Shown piece after piece: positions 23,901-33,976 of a stretch of DNA of 64,000 nt (position 1 is its first letter; every line of letters begins with the position of its first letter). Origin of the DNA: Thermomucor indicae-seudaticae (lineage: Eukaryota; Mucoromycota; Mucoromycetes; Mucorales; Lichtheimiaceae). A program made the translations under genes and the position numbers. The notes beneath the pieces were generated by a model, which was not told the origin of the DNA, did no database searches, and saw only the letters and a list, made by a program, of their open reading frames with translations. The stretch lies in the NCBI GenBank assembly GCA_000787465.1, contig JSYX01000033.1, forward strand, positions 1 through 64,000, read 5' to 3'.

Positions 23901-26169
23901 TCCGCTTTGCTACAAAATTTCCGAGACGGGTTGTTTCTTCAAGAAGCTGCTGAGCTCGGTTCTGCAGTTGGATGACGTTTCGATATGAATTCAGGCGCTG
24001 GTCAAATGATGTTCCAAGAAGAATAAGTTTTGACTTGCGCGCTGTGATCGCTTTATGAATAGAAGTGTTAGCCTCTTCATTCACTGGATGGTCAGCTAAG
24101 CTCGGTGCATCGGGGTATCGTACAAGAGTCGCAATGGTTGTGACCACTTGAACGACCTGTTCTTGGAACCGCTTGATCTTCTCAGTCAATAACTGGTCAG
24201 AGTCTCCGGCTTTTACTTGAGCTTTAGCGTCCTCTATTTCTTGCGCAAGTTGCTCTCCCTCAAGTTCCAAGTCAGAAGCTCGACTTGTGAATTCAGTGAT
24301 CGCAAGACGCTGCTCAACAATTTGACGAGCAAAAACAAGCCGCTTGGTAAGCTCCTCAAACCCTTCTTCCAGGGCCACCTGGCGCGACTCAAGCTGACTA
24401 GGAAGCACAACCTTGGATATGTCGTCCATGTCCTGGTACATATTTACTGCTGTCGTAAATTGTCCCTGGTCAAATTCTGAGGCTTGTTGCTCGAGATCAA
24501 GCAATTTCTGAACAATGCTATTGTTAGCTGCCTCTAGATGCTTGCGGTCCGCTGACGTATCATCTTGGTCATCCTTCCATCTGGCCTCTGTTAAAAGCTC
24601 GCCCAGCTTGATAGCAGTTGATTGCACCCAGTCTATGGCCTTCTTATGTTCTTGTTCCCAGAATAATCTCATCAGAAGCATCTGAAGTTCGTAAGATCTA
24701 CGTCTGAGCATATGCATCAACTTTTCCAGTGTTGTAAGGGTAGCAAACGTGATCTCGATGGTCGTTGTGTCCGCAGGACTAAGGTCTTTCTTGTCGCTTC
24801 GTTCTGCAGCTGTCAAGGCCTTGACATGTGCTCTTAAGCGAGCCATGTCTTCCTTGTCGAACTTCTCGACTTCATTCTCCAAGACTTCGAATTTGCTATT
24901 TAAGCGATCGGCTTCATCTATTGAGCAGAAGGCCGCGATATCGGTAGTCTCAAGAGCATCGATTACTGGATTCGACTCGAGCAGCTTGATTCTCTCCTCA
25001 ATCCACTTTTGTATGCGTTCGGCTTCAAGATACCATACACGAACCTCGTCCACCCACGACCCAATGAGCTGATGCTTCTGCTTCAAAGCATCAAAGTATG
25101 TTCGATACCACTTTTCTCCACTTATCAGATCCTGATGCTCCTTTTCCATGTCCGCAATCATCCCACTGGCCTTTTCCATACGCTCCTCCAGTTCACGGAT
25201 ACCCTCCTCCGTTGTTGTTGTTTTCAACATTCTGGTCTGGACAAATTCAAGTTCGGCTCGAATTGGTGCTGCAAGCTGATTAAACATTACGTTTGCCTGA
25301 ATGGTTTTAAAGTCCTCCTTCAGCTGTAATTCCAGTGCATTATGCGCCGCATAGATCGCTTGTATGCGACCGGAAGCACTCGCGCGTGCCTCTTCGGACA
25401 TTGATCGGATATATGCTTCCAATTTGACCATGTCATGCCCCTTCAACTCATTTAGGTTTGCTTCGAAACTTTGTACTTGAGTTGCAAGGTCAACATCGAC
25501 AGTTGCTGTCTCGGCGTCGCCTTCCTCTTCATGCGCGGTTGACCGTGAAGCCGCTGTCAATAAGCTCATCTCGTTCAACTGGTTGCGTAGCTGGTGAAAC
25601 TTGTGCAGAATCGATGACGCACGCTGTTCAAACTGTTCGTCGTCTGCAACCGTCTCTTCACGGCTTCTTCGGGTCACCTTAATCTGCTGCACCTCGGTCA
25701 CGAGGTTGATTTGGGTAAGTCGTATCGTTTGCACGAGCTCTCCTTTGCTCTCAACCGCTTTTTGAATTTCATTCAAATACGAGGCAAGAGCCTCCCGCAC
25801 GAGAGGGGTTACGGGTGGCTCGATAGAGAGCTGGTCTTGAAAAACTTGTAAAGCAGTAGTCGCATGATCGTGCGATGCGTCCCGTAAGCAGCCGACAAGA
25901 TCGGGAACCGAGTCCGGAAAAAAACAATGCGCAAGGCAGAGTAAGGGAGCGCCGTCCCGCCAGCTTGCGTCAAGATCAGACAATGAATTCAGCAGAGAAA
26001 GCTTGACGTAATTGTCGAGCTGCACACGCGTCCATGCCAGCATGGTGTGTTCTAATTCTGCAGTGGTCATGAGGAGTCATTCTCTTTGATCGACACAATA
26101 GACTCATTTTTTCGTACCATTGCTGTCTTGGCTTGCTGACTGGCTAGGAGAAGAAGCGTAGGTTGTCAT
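17992..26169 (-). CDS. Giant spectraplakin-like cytolinker: CH + long coiled coil + GAR domain
   Basis: Predicted 2705 residues from two exons (26118-26169 and 17992-26057) split by a 60-nt intron. Residues about 18-115 look like a single type-2 calponin-homology domain (LAWTRVQLDNYV, then DASWRDGAPLLCLAHCFFPD). About 2,300 residues of continuous alpha-helix follow, with spectrin-like Trp-containing helices (AAEEWISAKHEQL, LIWETQTDQASKF). Then come a Ser/Arg-rich basic region and a GAR (GAS2) microtubule-binding domain at about 2515-2590 (VGRIVNETPYKVKV, GEVGRYWFGE, VRVGGGWLELSEF). The last residues include TGIPRK, an EB1-type TxIP motif. This order (actin-binding end, spectrin rod, GAR, EB1 tail) is that of animal spectraplakins (MACF1, Shot), but with one CH domain and no EF-hands that I can see. 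An ATG at 26070 lies inside the proposed intron and would give 2692 residues. Confidence 0.85.
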
Positions 26170-26560
26170 GGTCTGCAGGTGCCGAAGATTAGAACACAAC
26201 TGGCATGTAGCGAAAACCTGTTTCTCAAGGGCGACTGTCTTGCTCCAGCCTTGTACAGAATCGCAACTGAAGAACGAACGTCAGCGTAGACGGGCTGACA
26301 AGAGAGAAGGGGAAAGCGAGCAAGATAGTAAGCTTAGTGGCAAACGTAACAGACTGGGTTGCTACATACTGTGAAGGTCCGGCAAATGAGCTGGAGCAAA
26401 GCAAACAAAAAGGAAACAGGAGTGCTCCAACCATCTGCTTGACAACCATTGTTAGGAAAAGACGGCATTTGGTGTCACCGTATTCAAGCAGCGCCATGAT
26501 CGCCGTTAGGCTTTCACCTTGCAGGAGCCAGTCCTCTTCAGAAAACCATCTCTCGCTTCG
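26170..26560 (-). promoter_or_regulatory. Upstream region of the giant gene, with a probable leader intron
   Basis: On the minus strand, 26295-26369 has every mark of a 75-nt intron: GTATGT donor, long pyrimidine tract and TTGTCAG acceptor. It lies about 125 nt upstream of the giant gene's start. It could be a 5' leader intron of that gene, or belong to a tiny gene starting at 26497 (about 65 residues after splicing, with one hydrophobic segment). The intron length is a multiple of three without stops, so the unspliced frame also stays open. I favour the leader reading. Confidence 0.35.
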
Positions 26561-26779
26561 TTTTACAGTGCTCTAATGATGGTTGCGTAAGATGATATTG
26601 CACATCCGCGCAGTAGAGTAGGTCTATGCTTCTGGGTACAGATGATACATGTACTATGTATACTTTTTGCTTCGTTCCTTTTCACTGTCTATGTGTATCT
26701 GTAGTCGAGATGCTGTCAAAACATATGAGTACCATAATTATGAGAATCGTAAATATTGCTGCAACGAAATGTACACTTA
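26561..26779. other. Intergenic, nothing recognised
   Basis: Short AT-rich spacer between the giant gene's upstream region and the permease relic. No motif seen. Confidence 0.3.
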
Positions 26780-27120
26780 CACAGTCGCACAATTCTTCTC
26801 TTTCGCGCGTTAAGCGGTATTCCTCGGGCGTCATGTTGTTCTCTCTTTCTATTTATCCGCTTCGAGACAAACTTAAGGCTTAGGGAGAAATGTTGGTACC
26901 GAACAAAAGACCAAAGCATGCAACAAGGCCATGAATGCATCGTCGGGTAACTGCAGTTCGATACCCTTGTCCATCGATAGCCCCACCAACGTTTCCTACC
27001 GAAATGACCATGGCACTAGCAAACGCGCGCTTCGGATGACCACGATATCGTTCATGAACCACGATACGTTGTAGTTTTTTTGCATTTACTGCGTTCAGGT
27101 AACGCTGACATATAGCTATA
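26780..27120 (-). pseudogene. Decayed MFS permease fragment (Dal5/TNA1-like)
   Basis: Around 26960-27060 the minus strand encodes GHPKRAFASAMVISVGNVGG, close to the conserved segment (GH-x-KRA...A-x-G-N-x-GG) of the anion:cation symporter branch of MFS (allantoate and nicotinate permeases). It is followed by a degenerate GQ-Y element. A stop codon comes before the expected last membrane helix. A further piece at 26790-26880 resembles the Arg/Lys/Asp-rich tail of these permeases but is separated by that stop and frame changes. No open frame upstream supplies the first ten membrane segments. It is therefore read as a relic, not an intron-split gene. Family assignment is from this short motif only. 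Confidence 0.5.
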
Positions 27121-28500
27121 GATGCCGATTTTATATAGTTTACAGCATATGGAAAAGGATACATATAGAGACATGGGCACAAAGGATTGATCATACAGAT
27201 TGTGAAATAGGACGCTGCCAGCTTTGATCAACAAAGGTTCACGTTCCAGCAGGCAGCCGCAACTGCGTATGTAAGTTAAGAACTGGCACTCAATAGATTC
27301 ACGGATACTCATCTTAGCACAAAAGTGTAGCTGTGTACTTGACTGGCACTTCAGAAGGATCACTCCGGTTGACCTTCGGATCGTCGCAATGTTCCTCTGA
27401 AAAGACGGCTTCCTACCTTGTGTAGGCGGATACAGCAGGGATAGCTTCGCTGATATTTTCAGGATGTTGCTCGGTTCAGGTATTAGACGCTGCCATGATT
27501 GCCCAGAAAACAATAAGAGTTATTTCGCTGCAGGGTGTTTGTTCTATAGCAGAATGTAAAAAAGAAGATTGGTTTGGCACAAGTGACACTTTGACATGCA
27601 CTTGATCGTTTCGTATGTGAACGTTGTCCAACGGATTTGTCCAACTCACGACCTATGGAAGACGGCAATCACCACGATCCATCATTATTTTCGCGGTTGC
27701 TATTATACCTTGCAGGGACTTATCGTCTGGTCATCGAGAAGTTGTGGTAGAAGCATCAAATGATTAGGCATAAATATCCGCGTACATTGCAGATCACAAA
27801 TTGCAAGTCGCTTGTTGTTTTCCATTTTCCTTGTTGAATTGGGGCTTTGATGATGCCGATATCTGTGGTCTTCGCTGACAAGAGCAGTAAGATCAGATGT
27901 GCATATTACGTGTGCACACAATGATTTATCATTTTCCTTTTGGATTGGGCGGTATCATATTATGGACCCTTTCTATAAATGACACTTTTCAGTCCTGCCA
28001 TCTCCAAGAAATCGTTCCTATCGGACCCCTAGTGATTCGTGCCCAATCAAGAGCAGAAAAGGATGTGGTGGCGCGATCAACATCTTATAATAACTGAATC
28101 GAGTACCTCTTGAGTTATGCTGAACATTCATTCGCAAGAGATTTAATCAAGGATATGGTGGCTACATCGAAAAATGCTTTTCTTTTCGTCGTTATGATTG
28201 CTCTATGTCTTTTGCTTTGCTCTCCCCAAAGAGCATGATTGTGATAATTAAGATGGGCCACAGACAGATATCGTAAAGAGATTCTTTCCTTTTTCACGGT
28301 TATTATCTGCAGTAAATTTGTCATGGATGGCAATAGGACCTTGTTGCACTGTATCCGGCACTCATTAAAGATGAACAGGCGTCCTTCCTGCTATATGAGA
28401 AATGACTAAGAGAAAAGCGCTTCACGTGAAGCTTTTGTTATAGAGTCCGAAGACTTTAGTCCCTGTTTCTCCTCTTTTGCGCATTGACTGACTGACAGAC
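27121..28500. other. Gene-poor region, nothing recognised
   Basis: 1.4 kb of AT-rich sequence upstream of the lipase gene. Open frames up to about 150 codons exist (for example minus 27052-27513) but have no membrane pattern or motif. Parts may be further, unrecognisable remains of the permease. It should also contain the lipase promoter. Confidence 0.35.
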
Positions 28501-29732
28501 ATGACCAGCGAAACCTCCTCCATTTCTGTCGTTAATGAATGGATCAAGACTCCTGACGGTCACGACATTTTCACAAAGACATGGAAACCAGTAACGACTC
28601 CAGTTGCACACCTGGTGTGAGTTGACAGACAAGAAAAGAACCGCGACTTGGTCTGCACTTTGTCACAGAAACTGACGGGTTTTTGCCCTTCATTATACAA
28701 AAGCATGATCCACGGTTTCGGTGAACATATTGGCCGATATGACGAAATGTTCACCTTTTTTGCTGAAAACGGTATTCTGTGCTATGGATACGACCAACGC
28801 GGGTTTGGTCAAACAGCACAAAAGTCGCATCAGTTTGGCAACAATCAAGGGCAGGTTTTCTATACATCATAAAATGCAATAGCAAAGATGTCACATTTAT
28901 AACATCGTATAATAGGTACGATACAGCCTTAGCGGATATCAATGATGCGGTCAAAAGAACCAAACAGGCCGATATACCATTGTTCCTGATGGGACACAGC
29001 ATGGTAAAAAATTCCATTGCTACTAGATTCTTGGTATCGTTCAATAACTGGGCAACTCTTGTCGCCAAAGGGAGGAGGTCTTATTTTGAATTACCTTAGC
29101 CGCCCTGAGAAATACGACGGTGTGAAATCTGTTACCGGTGCTATCGCGTCTGCTCCCCTTGTTACATTATCGATGCCTATATCTCCATTCCGCTATTATC
29201 CGCTGCTAATAGCTTCCAAGTTAGTCCCCAGTTTTGTTATCCAGGTTGGAATAGATCCAAAGTCGATTAGCCATGACGAGAACGAGATTGAGGAGTATAA
29301 GCGTGACCCGCTTATTCATGACTATGCTACACTGGGCACAGGTGATAGATCTCAAATACTGATGCTTGATAATGACTGATCTCAATGGACATCCACTAGT
29401 GAGGGGTTTCTTGGATGCCGGTAAAGATATGCTAGAAGGATCCAAAAACATTCACACGCCTATCTTGTATTCGCACGGCATCCCCGACCCTGTGAACTCT
29501 TACAATGGCACCGCGACCGCCTACGAAAACACTTCAAGTCAGGACAAGACGCTGAAAGCATGGGAGGGTCTTTTCCATGAGCGTAAGTATTTCTTGTTTC
29601 TGCTTTAAACTCGTATAACTGACATTTATTCACTGTCGCTATTTAGTGCACCACGAGAAGATGCCGGAAAAACGACAGGTTATTGAGACCTACTTGGAAT
29701 GGATTAAAGCACGAATTTCGTCTAATGCGTAA
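28501..29732 (+). CDS. YJU3: Monoglyceride lipase (alpha/beta hydrolase)
   Basis: Serine hydrolase that cleaves monoacylglycerol, on lipid droplets and membranes. Six exons (28501-28616, 28704-28850, 28916-29003, 29071-29341, 29400-29582, 29647-29732) give 296 residues. Visible are the oxyanion HGFGEHIGRYDE, the nucleophile elbow GHSMGGG with the catalytic Ser, an acid residue in GIPDPVNSY and the catalytic His in FHELHHE. The GHSM-GGG elbow itself is split by an intron (29004-29070). The intron at 28851-28915 begins with GC (GCAGGT); using any GT donor nearby breaks the frame or drops the conserved NNQG-YDTALADI join. The gene name is by analogy with yeast. Confidence 0.9.
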
Positions 29733-29957
29733 GCATTCAGTATCGGAAGGATATATTCTGTAGTGTATAACCTTTCAGATTGAATATACTGTCCCCAGTG
29801 AGAGTTATAAAGCCATTGTTCTGTCGAGTACCATGTCCTTCCTACAATGTCCTCAATCCATGTCCGACGTCGGCGGCTGATGTCAAATCATCCACAAAAA
29901 AAAAGTCGTAGTGAAGGAACTTAAAAAAAAGTTAGCATTCGATCAACAACCATAATA

Positions 29958-31099
29958 ATGTCAGAGCCTCCAATTAGACCTTCCGAGTTAAAAAACAAAG
30001 ACAAGCGTGCAAAGTTATACCAAAAGCTCAAGCTTGAAAAGGCAAAGCGCAAGTCTGAGCGGAGGAAACAACTCGCCAAGGAAGAAGCAAAGAACCCAGA
30101 GCTGAAAGAAGTAAGGAACAACAAGCGATCACCAAATGATCACTTACAGATTTCTGATCTTGCGTTCATTCTAGAAACGATTAAAAGAAAATGTACCGAG
30201 AACGATTGAGAATACGCGAGAGAAAGACGATACGATGGTTGAAAATGACGAGGAGGTTATGCAAGACGAGGCCATGGATGAACTTGCAGCCTACTTTAGC
30301 GGAAAAACACCAAAGATCGTTATAACTACCAGCAAGCAATGCTCGGCAAACACTTATCAGTTCTGTGCAGATCTTGTCTCAATATTCCCGGGCGCACAGT
30401 TTGCTAAACGAGGTCCTAACCATGAACTGCGGCAAGTCATAAAACAGTCCATTAAGCATGAATTCACGGACTTGATGATTGTGAATGAAGACCACAAAAC
30501 ACCAAGTGAGTCTATCATGTCTTTATTGCAAGGTCGGAAGCTAACGTAATATACTAGATGCTATCACTTTAATACATTTACCTGATGGTCCATCTGCGTA
30601 CTTTAAACTCTCCAGCTACGTGCCGTCAAAACGGATCCCTGTAAGTTAGAAAAAGCGGTTATGGATACGATTCTCAAGAGACTGACAGAGACCGTAGAAT
30701 CATGGTAGAGTCACAGCACACAATCCTGAAATCATTTTAAACAACTTTAATACACGACTTGGCCACACTATTGGACGCATGTTCCAAGCTTTATTCCCAC
30801 AAGTACCAGAGTTTCAGGGCCGACAAGTAGTGACATTCCACAACCAGCGTGATTTCATCTTTGTGCGTCGACACCGTAAGTATCTGGGTACTGGTCACAA
30901 AATGGGTTACGCTCTCATCATTGTGAATATTGCAGGTTATGTATTCAAGGACACTGAAAAAGTTGGATTGCAGGAGCTCGGACCAAGATTCACATTGAAA
31001 CTTAGATGGTTGCAAAAGGGGACTTATCAGCGGGATAAGGAATATGAATGGATCTTCAAGCCTGAAATGGAGGTTAACCGGAAGCGATTCTTTCTGTAA
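29958..31099 (+). CDS. RPF1: Ribosome production factor 1 (Brix domain)
   Basis: Nucleolar Brix-family protein needed for processing of 27S pre-rRNA in 60S assembly. Five exons (29958-30110, 30175-30505, 30558-30640, 30698-30875, 30936-31099) give 302 residues. A Lys/Arg-rich N-terminal helix (about 1-50) is followed by the Brix domain: [17 protein letters not shown], then [42 protein letters not shown] and [12 protein letters not shown]. It ends only 29 nt from the stop codon of the convergent BET2 gene, so the two 3' untranslated regions almost certainly overlap. A second Brix protein, SSF1, lies two genes away. Confidence 0.94.
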
Positions 31100-31128
31100 A
31101 TTTGCATACATTAAACGCATCTACTTTC

Positions 31129-32292
31129 TCATTTTTCATACTTCTTTGCAAGCCCTAACCGTGATGTAACGTGTTCTGGCATGCAGTAGACTGGGTCAAC
31201 TGGTTTCAGGTTTGGATAACCCAGGAGTGAGAGGCCGGCAACACCAAACAATGTATGGAAAACGTCAACCATGTCGCCTGGCCGGTCTGCTATGCCGCCA
31301 TTGTCTGGGTCCTAGAGAGAAAATGTTTAATTAACATTGAAAACAAGTTGTTTTATATGAATAATTCGATTTACCTGAGCTGACAGGATAAAGCTGATTA
31401 ATTTGTCCTTATCAATCCAATGAAGACGACCGAGCATGGATAATGAGGACAGGACCCACCAGGAATAACATACCTGCAACGGGAGGATGGTCAGTGTATA
31501 TCGCGTGAATGTATTCGACTGGACACCTACATCTTCCAGCTTCTCTGGACGTCCATTTAGACCGCCATTTTTTAACTGTCTTTCACATAGCCACCAGCCA
31601 AGCAAATCTGCATCCACTTGATGCAGCGAGTCTGTAATGGCCAAGGCTCCTACACAGCAGAATATCTGGCCTGCATGTGATTCACTCCCAGGCTGGCTCC
31701 CGAAACCGCCATCATAATTCCTACAACGCAAGACCCATTCCACGGCTTTATCGACATTGACTGCATCGAGGCGTTTAAGAATAGACAAGGCTGAGAGTGC
31801 CGTGTAGGAGAATCGTGAATCAACCTCGCCCCATTCGTCTCCACTAAATGAACCGTCCTCATTCTGTAAAGAAGCAATGTCTATTATATATACTTTTTGT
31901 TTAGTGGCCTTTTTCTTGGAAAGGGTCTTGCTAAACGAACGTAACTCACACTCAACAATTTTTTCAGTGTCAACGGCATCAAGTGCATCTAACGTTGCGA
32001 GAATCTGAACAGCAGAAAGCGTGTACAACATGTGTGGATCGTGTCCTGTGTGTCCACCAAAGCCTCCATTCTCGTGTTGTAGACTGGCGACGTACCGGAT
32101 TACGTTTTCTCTTGGTAGAGCATCAATGTGATTCATCAGGTCCAGAGCCGTTAGACCCCAGTAGAGACCGTTCAAGCGCAAATGCTCCGTAAGCCAATAT
32201 TCTAGATCGTCCTTGCGATTGTCAAGGCTCTTAATGTACTTGACATGCCGTTCAACAAGTAATTCTGTTGGAGGAGACAAGGAGGCTGACAT
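31129..32292 (-). CDS. BET2: Rab geranylgeranyltransferase beta subunit
   Basis: Catalytic subunit of GGTase II, which with the alpha subunit and REP adds geranylgeranyl groups to Rab C-terminal cysteines. Four exons (31950-32292, 31531-31880, 31375-31473, 31129-31311) give 324 residues, matching yeast Bet2 (325). Prenyltransferase alpha-alpha barrel repeats are clear: [68 protein letters not shown]. The zinc ligands (Asp in EVD/LEDV, Cys in VCYSWW, a later His in DVFHTLFG) are present. The start at 32292 follows homologue length; an in-frame ATG at 32370 would add 26 Arg-rich residues. It lies 103 nt behind SSF1 on the same strand. Rab5 at 36551 is a likely substrate. Confidence 0.94.
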
Positions 32293-32395
32293 TGTGCTCA
32301 AGTGCCTGTAGCTGAGTCGTCTTCGCTCAGCTTTAACTGAGTTTACTGCTGTTGCAACAACTGTTCTCATACAAATGCTTTTAACAAAAGTGCTT

Positions 32396-33730
32396 TTATT
32401 CTTCTCCGTCTTCTTCCATATCACTAGCATGACTATCTTCATGATCTGATCCATGATCCGAATTCTTCGCTTTTTGTGCTTCTTTTTCCTTCTTCTTTCT
32501 TTCAACATTGGCCTTTTGTTGCCTCCGTCGTTCCGCTTTCTCTTGTAATGTCCGCTGTCGTTTCCTTTCTGACTCTTCAATTTCTTCCTTGGTTTTATGT
32601 ACTGCAGCACAACAGAGGTGATTAATTTTTGCAGCAAGCTGAACTCTTCGAGAGAAAACTTACTGAAGCGGTGATAAAGGACTTCTCCTCCGCATAGACC
32701 GTTTTCAATCTTTAGCAGTTGTAAAGTCATGCGAGGTCCGAGCTCGTGAAGACGCACTGCTCGCTGTTCGTTCTTTCGATTATTGCGACCGGGATACTTT
32801 TGCGCTAAGGTGACAGTCGATTCTCCTCCGTCCTCGATGTCGCTTTCTGATGCAACGGCTTCCCTCAGGATATAATCCGATATATCCTCATAGTTGCTCA
32901 GGTCGGGTATGTCAGCATTCACCACACGTTTGATCGCTTTGGAAACGCCAGTTGCTTTGACGCCAATACCGTAATGGCGGACATCAATCATTCCTGTTGC
33001 TTCGTTATAGTTGAACAAGAGCACTCGCCGTGCGTTAGAGAGTTGCATCTAGAAAACAAGGACCTTTAGCAAAAAGTTCGCCTCCTCCCTCTTATTCTAA
33101 TATCGCATGACCTACCTTTTGGACATCAATGGAAGGGAACATGTTTTGAAGCATGGCTGTCATCAGTTTAAACTGCTTGCCCTCTTGTTTAAAGTTATTG
33201 AGAACAAGCAAGGGACTGTTGAGGAATTCGAGAGAAGACGTCTTGGGTGCCTTTTGTAACGCTAGACAATCCTTGGCTAACGCATATTCGACCACTCGAA
33301 ACGTCAGTGTTGGACCGCGCGGTACACGGCATATCCGGAGGTTTGTGTTGGTTTCTGAACGACTGAAGATTAGGAAATGCGTAACACCAAGCTGGCCGGA
33401 CACCATGACAAAGTCTTTTAACCGATTCGTCCGCCGTTCCTTTCATCAAAGTCAAATCAGCCACGGACTTCTTCCACGGGGAAATTGAACTGGCAGTCTT
33501 CAAGTACCTTTAGATGCGATGCTGTGTGTGGCTCCATGATTTTTCTAACGTCACGCACCAGTGCGGAAACAGACCGACCGACGACGCCAGATCGCATGAC
33601 AAAACTGCGAGGGATCTTGCTCAATTCTTCCTCGCTCGGCACCACATGGGTTTTCTTTGATCTCTACTACACAATGAGTCTTCAAAGACTATCGGTTTCC
33701 TTGCCTCAACCGTACCTTTCGCTTTGCCAT
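32396..33730 (-). CDS. SSF1: Ribosome biogenesis protein SSF1/Peter Pan (Brix domain)
   Basis: Brix-family 60S assembly factor that acts in the nucleolus with Rrp15 and Rrp14. Five exons (33716-33730, 33508-33654, 33116-33439, 32664-33048, 32396-32601) give 358 residues. The 15-nt first exon encodes MAKRK. Characteristic blocks are [53 protein letters not shown] and [14 protein letters not shown]. The tail is a long Lys/Arg/Glu helix ending in an Asp/Glu-rich stretch. Without splicing the last intron (32602-32663) the frame runs on into BET2, which is why a fused 573-codon frame appears at 31327-33048; that is not a real protein. Confidence 0.93.
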
Positions 33731-33976
33731 TTTTTTCTGTAAAGGTAAAACTGAAAATTTAAGTTCCTTGCCTCCTCGATATGCAACTTCAATACAAGCC
33801 ACGGAGCTAAATATGGTAATAAAGCGATACCAACTTTTTGAAGAGGTTTATGAATCCTATGCTGCTTTAAGCTCCTTCTCCACAATTGTCATAGTTAAAC
33901 AGAGAAGGTAGTTCAGAAATCCATTTGTAAATTGCAAGCTAGGTTATGGTAACTGTTATTTGACGATGTATTATTG

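Noticed and set aside
31327..33048. Single 573-codon minus-strand frame
   Set aside because: It is SSF1 exon 4 read through an intron, the SSF1 3' end and into BET2. Two separate spliced genes explain both halves with intact family signatures.
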